Origin: an uncultured Eubacteriales bacterium | Lineage (GTDB): Bacteria > Bacillota_A > Clostridia > Saccharofermentanales > Saccharofermentanaceae | Length of the DNA stretch: 7,034 bases | Assembly (NCBI GenBank): GCA_900313405.1 | Contig: OMQY01000313.1 | Span: 1 to 7,034 of the forward strand | Direction: 5' to 3' | In this document: positions 1 to 5,977 of the stretch, one piece after another | Layout of the letters: each line of letters opens with the position of its first letter | How positions within the stretch are numbered: position 1 is the stretch's first letter | Position numbers and translations under genes: made by a program | The notes under the pieces: model-generated | What the model was told of the DNA's origin: nothing | The model's database searches: none | What the model saw: only the letters and a program-made list of their open reading frames with translations

Positions 1-362
1 AGGTTGAATCCAGACTCAGATCTGCCGATAACACAGGTGCTAGGGAACTTGCCTGCATTAAGGTTCTCGGCGGTTCATGGAGAAAATATGCCAACATCGG
101 CGACGTCATCGTTTGCTCCGTTAAGACAGCTGCTCCGGGCGGCATGGTCAAGAAGGGCGACGTAGTTCGCGCCGTAGTAGTACGCACAAAGAAGGGCGTA
201 AGAAGAGCGGACGGTTCTTACATCAAGTTTGATGAGAACGCAGCAGTTATCATCAAGGAGGATAAGAATCCCCGTGGTACACGTATCTTCGGACCCATCG
301 CAAGAGAGCTCCGTGACAAGGATTATATGAAGATCCTGTCCCTTGCTCCGGAAGTACTGTAA
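1..362 (+). CDS. rplN: Large-subunit ribosomal protein L14 (uL14), 5' end cut by window edge
   Basis: L14 is a core protein of the 50S subunit. It binds 23S rRNA and forms an inter-subunit contact, and it is normally the first gene of the spc operon. The reading frame is open from base 3 and gives 119 residues before TAA at 360-362. The first visible residues, [16 protein letters not shown], align with the family start MIQQESRLKVADNSGAREL, so only about three codons are missing. The full length would be 122 aa, the usual size. The family hallmarks [48 protein letters not shown] and the C-terminal SLAPEVL are all present. A start at the internal ATG (144) would discard a third of the conserved fold and is wrong. 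rpsQ would be expected just upstream, outside the window. Identification is secure. Confidence 0.97.
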   Translation, partial: VESRLRSADNTGARELACIKVLGGSWRKYANIGDVIVCSVKTAAPGGMVKKGDVVRAVVVRTKKGVRRADGSYIKFDENAAVIIKEDKNPRGTRIFGPIARELRDKDYMKILSLAPEVL

Positions 363-377
363 GGAGGGCACGAAGAT

Positions 378-728
378 ATGGCTAATAAGATTCACGTTAA
401 GAAGGACGATCAGGTGCTGATCATCTCCGGTAAGGATAAGGGCAGCACAGGTAAGGTTCTTAAGACAGAACCCGCTACAGGTCGTGTATATGTTGAAGGC
501 GTCAACATGATCAAGAAGCACCAGAAGCAGACAAGCCAGAACTCTCCCAGCGGTATCATCGACCGTGAGGGTTCCGTAGATGCTTCCAATGTTAAGCTTA
601 TCTGCCCTAAGTGCGGCAAGGCTACACGTGTTGCTCATGTTGTTAACGCTGACGGTTCCAAGGATCGTGTCTGCAAGAAGTGCGGCGCAGTCATTGATAC
701 TGTCAAGAAGGCTAGCAAGGGGGAGTAA
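378..728 (+). CDS. rplX: Large-subunit ribosomal protein L24 (uL24), four-cysteine form
   Basis: L24 is an assembly-initiating protein of the 50S subunit that binds the 5' part of 23S rRNA. The N-terminal KOW motif is clear at about residues 8-35 (KKDDQVLIISGKDKGSTGKV), followed by VEGVNMIKKH and the IDREGSVDASNVKLI segment. The C-terminal part carries two Cys-x-x-Cys pairs, C76-P-K-C79 and C99-K-K-C102, expected to form a zinc ribbon. Many L24 proteins, including that of Bacillus, lack these cysteines, while a Thermus-like C+ form has them. Length is 116 aa, slightly longer than the roughly 103 aa norm because of a short Lys/Glu tail (KKASKGE). AAGGAGGG at 361-368 lies a suitable distance before the ATG and begins right at the rplN stop. 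The gap to rplE is only 4 nt. Confidence 0.97.
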   Translation: MANKIHVKKDDQVLIISGKDKGSTGKVLKTEPATGRVYVEGVNMIKKHQKQTSQNSPSGIIDREGSVDASNVKLICPKCGKATRVAHVVNADGSKDRVCKKCGAVIDTVKKASKGE

Positions 729-732
729 TTAG

Positions 733-1272
733 ATGTCCAGATTAAAAGATAAGTATGTATCTGAAGTTGCACCGGCATTGAAGGAGGCTTTCGGTTATAG
801 CTCCGTAATGCAGATCCCCAAGATCGACAAGATCGTTCTGAACATGGGTGTCGGTGAAGTAAAGGATAACCCTAAGGCTCTTGATAATGCTATGCGTGAC
901 ATGGGTATCATCGCAGGACAGAAGCCTGTTGTAACAGTTGCTTCCAAGTCCGTTGCCGCTTTTAAGCTCAGAGAAGGCATGAAGATCGGATGCAAGGTAA
1001 CTTTGAGAGGCGAGAACATGTATCAGTTCCTCGATAAGCTCATCAGCATCGCTCTTCCCCGAGTAAGAGACTTCCGCGGTATCAATCCCAACTCCTTTGA
1101 CGGTCACGGCAACTACGCTATGGGTGTTAAGGAGCAGCTGATGTTCCCCGAGATCGACTACGATAAGATCGATAAGATCCGCGGTATGGACATCATCATT
1201 GTTACAACAGCTCAGACCGATGAGGAAGGAAAGAAGCTTCTGGAACTCATGGGTATGCCGTTCCACAAGTAA
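733..1272 (+). CDS. rplE: Large-subunit ribosomal protein L5 (uL5)
   Basis: L5 binds 5S rRNA together with L18, forms part of the central protuberance and contacts the P-site tRNA and the small subunit. The 179-aa length matches the family exactly. Visible hallmarks are the N-terminal [19 protein letters not shown], the L5 signature around residues 28-44 ([16 protein letters not shown]), [28 protein letters not shown], and the C-terminal [23 protein letters not shown] ending in MGMPFHK. The ATG is preceded by AAGGGGGAG (717-725), which overlaps the end of rplX. With a 4-nt spacer, the two genes are probably translationally coupled. In E. coli the S8 repressor site lies around this start, but no comparable stem is obvious here. 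Confidence 0.98.
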   Translation: MSRLKDKYVSEVAPALKEAFGYSSVMQIPKIDKIVLNMGVGEVKDNPKALDNAMRDMGIIAGQKPVVTVASKSVAAFKLREGMKIGCKVTLRGENMYQFLDKLISIALPRVRDFRGINPNSFDGHGNYAMGVKEQLMFPEIDYDKIDKIRGMDIIIVTTAQTDEEGKKLLELMGMPFHK

Positions 1273-1289
1273 TCGGGAGGAAATGATAA

Positions 1290-1475
1290 ATGGCAAAGAA
1301 GTCAATGATACTTAAAGCACAGAAGACTCCTAAGTTTTCTACACAGCAGCACAACCGCTGCAAGCTTTGCGGAAGACCCCATTCCTACATCCGTAAGTAT
1401 GGTATCTGCCGTCTCTGCTTCCGTGACCTGGCTTACAAGGGCCAGATCCCCGGTGTTAAGAAGGCAAGCTGGTAA
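1290..1475 (+). CDS. rpsN: Small-subunit ribosomal protein S14, zinc-binding type Z (uS14, also rpsZ)
   Basis: S14 sits in the head of the 30S subunit next to S3 and S10 and binds the 3' major domain of 16S rRNA. At 61 aa this is the short type Z form rather than the roughly 100-aa zinc-free form. The four zinc ligands are C24-K-L-C27 and C40-R-L-C43, within [22 protein letters not shown]. The C-terminus [11 protein letters not shown] is the family signature. GGGAGG (1275-1280) precedes the ATG, and the gene lies 17 nt after rplE. This form is typical of Gram-positive and many other bacteria in exactly this operon slot. No zinc-free duplicate is visible in the window. Confidence 0.98.
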   Translation: MAKKSMILKAQKTPKFSTQQHNRCKLCGRPHSYIRKYGICRLCFRDLAYKGQIPGVKKASW

Positions 1476-1501
1476 TCAGCAGATCAAGGAGGAAAGAATA
1501 A

Positions 1502-1897
1502 ATGCAGATCACAGATGCAATCGCAGATATGCTTACGAGAATTCGTAATGCAGGCAATGCCGGTCATCCGACAGTAACAGTTCCTGCTTCCAACTTGAAG
1601 AAGGCTATTGCTCAGATCCTGTTGGATGAAGGTTACATCACAAGCTTCGATGTAGAAGAGGATAACAAGCAGGGTACGATCAAGATCGATCTTAAGTACT
1701 CCGGTAAGAAGCACGTTATCTCCGGCATCAAGAGAATCAGTAAGCCCGGTCTCCGTACATATGCTGACAAGGAGAATCTCCCCAGCGTATTGGGCGGTCT
1801 GGGAATCGCCATCATCTCCACATCCAAGGGAGTTATGACGGACAAGAAGGCAAGAGCTCTCGGCGTAGGCGGAGAAGTTCTCGCATACATTTGGTAA
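1502..1897 (+). CDS. rpsH: Small-subunit ribosomal protein S8 (uS8)
   Basis: S8 is a primary 16S rRNA-binding protein that binds helix 21 and organises the 30S central domain. In E. coli it also represses the spc operon mRNA. The 131-aa length is normal. The N-terminal domain starts with [15 protein letters not shown] and continues through [19 protein letters not shown]. The C-terminal RNA-binding signature is [20 protein letters not shown] (residues 98-117; STSKG at 106-110) and the chain ends [16 protein letters not shown] (1486-1492) is well spaced before the ATG. The stop is doubled (TAA TAA, 1895-1900) and is followed at once by the structured gap at 1899-1961, so ribosomes finishing S8 would sit on the first arm of that structure. 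Confidence 0.98.
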   Translation: MQITDAIADMLTRIRNAGNAGHPTVTVPASNLKKAIAQILLDEGYITSFDVEEDNKQGTIKIDLKYSGKKHVISGIKRISKPGLRTYADKENLPSVLGGLGIAIISTSKGVMTDKKARALGVGGEVLAYIW

Positions 1898-1898
1898 T

Positions 1899-1961
1899 AA
1901 AGTCCCACGGGGCTTTTGCACTCTGAAAAGCTCCGGACCTGCGGACATACAGGCTCGGAGC
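1899..1961 (+). promoter_or_regulatory. Candidate attenuator-like RNA in the rpsH-rplF gap (three chained alternative hairpins)
   Basis: Three stems can be drawn by eye. Stem A pairs 1899-1905 (AAAGTCC) with 1910-1916 (GGGCTTT), with loop 1906-1909 and a short T-run at 1914-1917. Stem B pairs 1908-1917 (CGGGGCTTTT) with 1926-1935 (AAAAGCTCCG), 10 pairs with one G-U and an 8-nt loop. Stem C pairs 1930-1935 (GCTCCG) with 1956-1961 (CGGAGC) and 1938-1941 (CCTG) with 1950-1953 (CAGG), joined by a G-U pair and an A-C mismatch, with loop 1942-1949. A excludes B, and B excludes C. This is the 1:2, 2:3, 3:4 logic of an attenuator. The structures are read from sequence and the regulatory role is inferred. 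The gap holds no ORF and no visible promoter. The rplF ribosome site (1976-1981) lies outside all three stems. Confidence 0.45.
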
Positions 1962-1989
1962 ACAATCTAAAGAGCAGGAGGAAAAACAT

Positions 1990-2532
1990 ATGTCTAGAAT
2001 CGGTAGAAAGCCGATAACGGTTCCTGCAGGCGTTGATGTTAAGATCGACGGTCAGCACATTACTGTCAAGGGCGGCAAGTCCACTCTCGAGATGGACATC
2101 CATCCCGACATGACAGTTAAGATGGACGGAAACGTTATCACAGTAGAGAGACCCTCTGATGATAAGAATCACAGAGCTCTCCATGGTCTCACACGCTCTC
2201 TGATCAACAACATGGTCGTAGGTGTATCCGAGGGATTCTCCAAGGAACTCCAGATCAACGGTGTAGGTTACAGAGCTACAAAGCAGGGAAACAAGGTAGT
2301 CTTCAACCTCGGTTACTCTCATCCTATTGAGGTAGTTGAGCCCGAGGGTATCACTCTCGACGTACCTTCACAGAACCAGGTTATCGTCAAGGGCGCTGAT
2401 AAGCAGCTCGTAGGCGAGACAGCCGCCAAGATCCGTAAGCTCAGAGTACCTGACGTCTATAAGGGCAAGGGTATCAAGTATGCTGATGAGCATCTGAGGA
2501 TCAAGGAAGGCAAGACCGGTGCTAAGAAGTAA
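1990..2532 (+). CDS. rplF: Large-subunit ribosomal protein L6 (uL6)
   Basis: L6 lies near the factor-binding region of the 50S subunit, next to the sarcin-ricin loop. The 180-aa length is standard. The protein has the two tandem homologous domains of the family: the first starts [17 protein letters not shown], and the second starts near residue 85 with [19 protein letters not shown]. The C-terminal signature is [11 protein letters not shown] (residues 157-167) followed by a basic tail. AGGAGG (1976-1981) precedes the ATG. The gene is separated from rpsH by an unusually long 92-nt structured gap, in contrast to 17-27 nt at most neighbouring junctions. The stop is tandem, TAA TAG. Confidence 0.98.
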   Translation: MSRIGRKPITVPAGVDVKIDGQHITVKGGKSTLEMDIHPDMTVKMDGNVITVERPSDDKNHRALHGLTRSLINNMVVGVSEGFSKELQINGVGYRATKQGNKVVFNLGYSHPIEVVEPEGITLDVPSQNQVIVKGADKQLVGETAAKIRKLRVPDVYKGKGIKYADEHLRIKEGKTGAKK

Positions 2533-2548
2533 TAGGGGGTGACGAGTA

Positions 2549-2917
2549 ATGATTAACAAAATCGATAAGAACGAGATCCGTAAGAGAAAGCACCTCCGTG
2601 TACGTAAAAAGATTTCCGGTACTTCCGAGTGCCCTCGTCTTTGCGTATACAGAAGCAACGCTCATATCTATGCGCAGATCATCGATGATACAAACGGTAC
2701 TACACTTGTAAGCGCATCCTCTCTTGACAAGGATGTAAAGGCTGCTGCAGCTAACGGCGGTAACAAGGATGCTGCTGCTCAGGTTGGAAAGCTTGTTGCA
2801 GAGCGCGCTGTTGCCAAGGATATCAAGGAAGTGGTCTTCGACCGCGGCGGATATATCTATCACGGAAGAATTGCAGCTCTTGCAGAGGCGGCTCGTGAAG
2901 CCGGACTCTCATTCTAA
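2549..2917 (+). CDS. rplR: Large-subunit ribosomal protein L18 (uL18)
   Basis: L18 binds 5S rRNA and helps attach it to the 50S central protuberance, in partnership with L5. The 122-aa length is normal. The basic N-terminal extension ([20 protein letters not shown], residues 4-23) contacts 5S rRNA. It is followed by the conserved [19 protein letters not shown] core, and the C-terminus has [20 protein letters not shown], ending in AGLSF. The ribosome site is AGGGGGTGA (2534-2542), a G-rich variant of AGGAGGTGA, 16 nt after the rplF stop. The sequence shows no sign of truncation or transfer. Confidence 0.98.
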   Translation: MINKIDKNEIRKRKHLRVRKKISGTSECPRLCVYRSNAHIYAQIIDDTNGTTLVSASSLDKDVKAAAANGGNKDAAAQVGKLVAERAVAKDIKEVVFDRGGYIYHGRIAALAEAAREAGLSF

Positions 2918-2933
2918 TCAGGAGGAGATATAA

Positions 2934-3428
2934 ATGGCTTTTGATCCCAATAGCGTAGAATTACAGGAAAAGGTTATCCACATCGGCCGTGTATCCAAGA
3001 CGGTTAAGGGCGGACGTAATGCACGTTTCACAGCTCTTGTTATCGTCGGTGACGGCAATGGACACGTTGGTAAGGGTCTCGGCAAGGCTGCTGAGGTTCC
3101 GGATGCTATCCACAAGGGTGTCGAGGATGCCAAGAAGAACATTATTGAGGTACCTGTTCTTAACGGAACTATCCCTCATGCAACACTCGGTGAGTTCAGT
3201 GCAGCAAAGATCGTTATGAAGCCTGCTGTAAGCGGTACCGGTGTTATTGCAGGCGGCCCTGTCCGTACGGTATGTGAGCTTGCAGGTATTACGGATATCC
3301 GTACAAAGTCCCTGGGCTCCAACAACCCCAACAACATGGTCAATGCAACGATCGAAGGACTTAAGGGTCTGAAGACACTCGAGGAAGTAGCTCGTCTCAG
3401 AGGTAAGTCCGTAGAGGAAATTCGTTAA
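2934..3428 (+). CDS. rpsE: Small-subunit ribosomal protein S5 (uS5)
   Basis: S5 lies at the mRNA entry side of the 30S subunit and affects decoding accuracy. It is the classical target of spectinomycin-resistance mutations. The 164-aa length is normal. The N-terminal double-stranded-RNA-binding-like domain covers about residues 11-75 ([20 protein letters not shown], then [20 protein letters not shown]). The spectinomycin-contact loop at residues 21-28 (SKTVKGGR) is intact, so no resistance change is apparent. The C-terminal domain runs from about 76 ([36 protein letters not shown]). AGGAGGAG (2920-2927) sets the ATG start. The next gene is rplO after only 23 nt, and the usual rpmD is missing between them. 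Confidence 0.98.
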   Translation: MAFDPNSVELQEKVIHIGRVSKTVKGGRNARFTALVIVGDGNGHVGKGLGKAAEVPDAIHKGVEDAKKNIIEVPVLNGTIPHATLGEFSAAKIVMKPAVSGTGVIAGGPVRTVCELAGITDIRTKSLGSNNPNNMVNATIEGLKGLKTLEEVARLRGKSVEEIR

Positions 3429-3451
3429 GAATCTTAGTGGAGGTATAAACA

Positions 3452-3898
3452 ATGAAGCTCAATGAATTGACTTCAGGCGCAAGCGCCACAGCATACCGCA
3501 AGGGTCGCGGTGCCGGCTCCGGTAACGGAAAGACAGCAGGTCGCGGACACAAGGGTCAGAAGGCCCGTTCCGGCGGCGGAGTCCGCCCCGGTTTTGAGGG
3601 TGGTCAGATGCCTCTTTACAGACGTCTGCCCAAGCGCGGTTTCAACAACAAGCGTTTCGCTCCTGACTATATCGAAGTAAATGTATCCGATCTTAATAAG
3701 CTCGCTGACGGTACAGAGGTTAATGCACAGGTTCTCGCAGAGGCCGGTATCATCACTCTTCCCAAGGTCAACGACGGTATCAAGATCCTCGGCAACGGCG
3801 AGCTGACAGCTAAGAACCTTAAGGTTTCCGCTGTTAAGTTCACGGCTTCTGCCAAGGAGAAGATCGAGAAGGCTGGTGGAACGGCTGAGGAGGTCTGA
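3452..3898 (+). CDS. rplO: Large-subunit ribosomal protein L15 (uL15)
   Basis: L15 is a late-assembly 50S protein with a long, glycine- and arginine-rich N-terminal extension that threads through 23S rRNA. The 148-aa length is normal. The extension is plain: [20 protein letters not shown] (residues 18-37), followed by [20 protein letters not shown] and [10 protein letters not shown]. The globular C-terminal domain covers about residues 75-148. GGAGGT (3439-3444) precedes the ATG. The stop TGA (3896-3898) lies 2 nt before the secY start, and the secY ribosome site lies inside the last codons of this gene, which suggests coupled translation. Confidence 0.98.
   Translation: MKLNELTSGASATAYRKGRGAGSGNGKTAGRGHKGQKARSGGGVRPGFEGGQMPLYRRLPKRGFNNKRFAPDYIEVNVSDLNKLADGTEVNAQVLAEAGIITLPKVNDGIKILGNGELTAKNLKVSAVKFTASAKEKIEKAGGTAEEV
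3887..3894 (+). promoter_or_regulatory. secY ribosome binding site embedded in the end of rplO
   Basis: GAGGAGGT is a near-perfect Shine-Dalgarno sequence 6 nt before the secY ATG. It is translated as part of the last L15 codons. Ribosomes finishing rplO would therefore arrive on the secY start, and this spacing fixes the start at 3901. Confidence 0.85.
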
Positions 3899-3900
3899 TC

Positions 3901-5217
3901 ATGAAAGGTATGTTTGACACACTTGTCAAAGCATTTCAGTTGCCGGATCTCCGTAAGAAGATCCTGTATACCCTTTTGATCCTCGCCATATATGAGGTCG
4001 GCGGTCTGATCCCGGTTCCGGGTATCGACCGTGTGGCCTTCTCAAATCTGATCACCAATAACTGGGGTCAGATCGGACAGCTCATGGATATCATCTCCGG
4101 CGGCGGTCTGTATGCGGCAACGATCTTCGCAATGGGTATTTCCCCGTACATCAATGCTTCCATCATCATCCAGCTCCTTACTGTTGTTATCCCTGCTCTG
4201 GAGAATCTCTCCAAGGAGGGTGAGGCAGGAAGAAAGAAGATGACAAGGATCACAAGATATTCGGCAGTCGGTCTTGCATTCCTGCAGTCCTGCCTGTTCT
4301 GCTGGTCCACCCGTTCGGCAATGGTAGATTCTCTTCCTAAGCCCCTGAACGCAGCACTCATCGTCATCTCCTTCACAGTCGGTACATGTCTTGTTGTATG
4401 GCTCGGTGAGAGGATCAATGAGAAGGGTATCGGTAACGGCGTATCACTTATCATCTTCGCCGGTATCGTTACAAGACTTCCCAGCATGCTCCAGAACCTC
4501 ATCGATAAGAGCACGGATGTAAGCGGAAGGATCAATCCGGTAGCATTCGGTCTTCTCGTCGGATTACTGCTTTTCATCGCTGTAGCACTTGTTTCTATAG
4601 TGATCATCATCTTCGTAGTATTCGTACAGAATGCCGAGAGAAGGATCCAGGTACAGTACTCCAAGAAGACTGTAGGCCGTAAGCTCTATGGCGGACAGAG
4701 TTCCTACATTCCCCTTAAGGTCAACCAGTCCGGAGTTATGCCTGTCATCTTCGCAATGTCGATCCTCTCTCTTCCTTCGATGATCGTTACGCTTTTCGCT
4801 CAGAATAAGCACAATCTGGTCATCGACTGGTTCAGAGATTTTACGGGAAGTCCCTGGTATTACCTGTTCTACTTCCTGTTCATCATTGCATTTACGTTCT
4901 TCTATTCACTGATCCAGTTCAACCCGATCGAGATCAGCAACAATATCCAGAAGAACGGCGGCTTCATCCCGGGTATCAGACCCGGTAAGCCCACAACGGA
5001 ATTCATCGCCAAGACTGCTAATCGCCTGAACTGGGTAGACGCTTTCTTCCTTGCTTCCGTATGTCTCGTACCTACACTGATAAGCGCTCTTACAGACCTT
5101 AACAATGTATGGTTCGCAGGTACATCAGTCCTGATCCTTACGGGTGTTGCCAACGACCTGGTAGTACAGATCGAAGGTCAGCTCGTAACAAGGAATTACA
5201 GAGGATTCCTGGATTGA
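3901..5217 (+). CDS. secY: Preprotein translocase channel subunit SecY
   Basis: SecY is the central pore of the SecYEG translocon in the plasma membrane, which passes unfolded secretory proteins outward and membrane segments sideways. The protein is 438 aa, the usual size. About ten hydrophobic segments can be seen, near residues 20-40, 72-98, 117-136, 150-168, 180-195, 213-243, 276-298, 318-340, 378-396 and 402-422. The plug region lies at about 55-72. Family signatures are GISPYINASIIIQLL (79-93), GERINEKGIGNGVSLIIFAG (169-188), and the cytoplasmic C5 loop GGFIPGIRPGKPT (353-365). That loop contains R360, equivalent to the E. coli arginine needed for SecA-driven transport. The gene starts 2 nt after rplO and ends in tandem TGA TGA. 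secE and secG are not in the window, as expected. Confidence 0.98.
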   Translation: MKGMFDTLVKAFQLPDLRKKILYTLLILAIYEVGGLIPVPGIDRVAFSNLITNNWGQIGQLMDIISGGGLYAATIFAMGISPYINASIIIQLLTVVIPALENLSKEGEAGRKKMTRITRYSAVGLAFLQSCLFCWSTRSAMVDSLPKPLNAALIVISFTVGTCLVVWLGERINEKGIGNGVSLIIFAGIVTRLPSMLQNLIDKSTDVSGRINPVAFGLLVGLLLFIAVALVSIVIIIFVVFVQNAERRIQVQYSKKTVGRKLYGGQSSYIPLKVNQSGVMPVIFAMSILSLPSMIVTLFAQNKHNLVIDWFRDFTGSPWYYLFYFLFIIAFTFFYSLIQFNPIEISNNIQKNGGFIPGIRPGKPTTEFIAKTANRLNWVDAFFLASVCLVPTLISALTDLNNVWFAGTSVLILTGVANDLVVQIEGQLVTRNYRGFLD

Positions 5218-5230
5218 TGAACTGATCACA

Positions 5231-5281
5231 GAATAATCGCGGTCTGAAGCACTCCTTCGGGAGTGCGACAGGCCGTTATTC
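5231..5281 (+). promoter_or_regulatory. Long UUCG-capped hairpin in the secY-adk gap
   Basis: The top stem pairs GCACTCC (5249-5255) with GGAGTGC (5260-5266), perfectly, around the very stable C(UUCG)G tetraloop. Below a 2x2 internal loop (5247-5248 against 5267-5268), CGGTCTG (5240-5246) pairs with CAGGCCG (5269-5275), including one G-U pair. Below a 3-nt bulge (5237-5239), GAATAA (5231-5236) pairs with TTATTC (5276-5281). That gives about 20 pairs in 51 nt. Only a weak T-rich stretch follows, so it is not a convincing intrinsic terminator. A partial terminator, a transcript-stability or processing element, or a barrier between secY and adk expression are all possible. The function is inferred only. 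The rest of the 88-nt gap holds the adk ribosome site. Confidence 0.6.
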
Positions 5282-5305
5282 ATTGCAGAAAGAGGAATTA
5301 TAATA

Positions 5306-5962
5306 ATGAAACTTATCATTCTCGGTGCTCCCGGATCCGGTAAGGGCACAACAGCAACAGTACTGAGAGAGAAGTATTCTCTCGCTCACATCTCTACAGG
5401 CGACATCTTCAGGAGCAACATCAAGAACGGTACTCCTCTCGGTGTAGAGGCCAAGAGCTATATTGATAAGGGCGCACTTGTTCCGGACAGCCTTACGATC
5501 TCAATGGTAGAGGACAGACTCGCTCAGGATGACTGTGCCAAGGGTTATATCCTTGACGGATTCCCGAGAACACTTGCTCAGGCAGAGGCTCTCGACGAGA
5601 TGCTCGCTAAGCAGGGCGGTGCGATCGATGCAGTCCTCTCTATCGTAGTTGATGACGAGACGATCAAGGATCGCGTATCCGGCAGAAGAGTCTGCGAGAA
5701 GTGCGGCGCAAGCTACAATGTTAAGTTCAAGCCCACAAAGGCTGAAGGCGTATGCGACATCTGCGGCGGCAAGGTAGTACAGCGTGCCGATGATAATGAG
5801 GAGACAGTAGCAGCCCGTCTTGATACTTATTACAAGAATACTCAGCCCCTCATAGATTTTTATGAGAAAAAGGGTATTATTGTAGAGGGAGACAACAACG
5901 ACAGTTCGGATGTATGTCTCTCACAGATCGAAGACGGACTTAAGGCCAAGGGCCTTATCTGA
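5306..5962 (+). CDS. adk: Adenylate kinase, long form with zinc-binding LID
   Basis: Adenylate kinase is a cytoplasmic enzyme that interconverts ATP plus AMP and two ADP, keeping the adenine nucleotide pool in balance. At 218 aa it is the long bacterial form. The P-loop is GAPGSGKGT (residues 7-15), the AMP-binding region has STGDIFR (30-36), and GFPRT (85-89) is present. The LID domain (about 125-165) carries four cysteines, C130, C133, C150 and C153, in a CxxC-x16-CxxC arrangement expected to bind structural zinc as in Gram-positive adenylate kinases. It is followed by QRADDNEETVAARL with conserved Arg and Asp residues. The residue after GKGT is Thr16 instead of the usual Gln. AGAGGA (5291-5296) precedes the ATG. 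The secY-adk-map order is standard in Bacillota. Confidence 0.98.
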   Translation: MKLIILGAPGSGKGTTATVLREKYSLAHISTGDIFRSNIKNGTPLGVEAKSYIDKGALVPDSLTISMVEDRLAQDDCAKGYILDGFPRTLAQAEALDEMLAKQGGAIDAVLSIVVDDETIKDRVSGRRVCEKCGASYNVKFKPTKAEGVCDICGGKVVQRADDNEETVAARLDTYYKNTQPLIDFYEKKGIIVEGDNNDSSDVCLSQIEDGLKAKGLI

Positions 5963-5963
5963 C

Positions 5964-5971
5964 AGAGGTGA
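5964..5971 (+). promoter_or_regulatory. Ribosome binding site deciding the GTG start of map
   Basis: AGAGGTGA sits 6 nt before GTG at 5978 and starts just after the adk stop. It matches the anti-Shine-Dalgarno complement AGGAGGTGA closely. It supports GTG 5978 over the in-frame ATG at 6005, which has no such site and would remove the first nine residues. Confidence 0.75.
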
Positions 5972-5977
5972 CCATAG

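Noticed and set aside
144..362. Short 72-residue version of L14 beginning at ATG 144
   Set aside because: The upstream frame is open to the window edge and matches the conserved L14 N-terminus, so the gene starts before base 1.
75..638. 187-codon open frame on the minus strand opposite rplN and rplX, with a similar one at 742-1305 opposite rplE
   Set aside because: They lie antisense to certain ribosomal genes. Strong codon bias (few TTA, CTA and TCA codons on the + strand) leaves long stop-free antisense frames. The predicted proteins show no recognisable domain.
1633..2322. 229-codon minus-strand frame spanning the rpsH-rplF gap
   Set aside because: It is mostly antisense to S8 and L6 and has no family motif. 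It owes its length to the same codon bias.
2989..3219. 76-codon + strand frame inside rpsE in another phase
   Set aside because: It is fully contained in S5, has no ribosome site and has no recognisable protein features.
4068..4664. 198-codon minus-strand frame opposite secY
   Set aside because: It is antisense to conserved SecY membrane segments, and its composition mirrors them. No independent evidence supports it.
5221..5230. TGATCA palindrome after secY as a possible operator
   Set aside because: A single 6-base palindrome is expected by chance, and no second half-site or promoter accompanies it.
5299..5304. TATAAT resembling a -10 promoter element just before adk
   Set aside because: It ends one base before the ATG, no -35 element is found 16-18 nt upstream, and AT-rich spacers between ribosome site and start are normal here.
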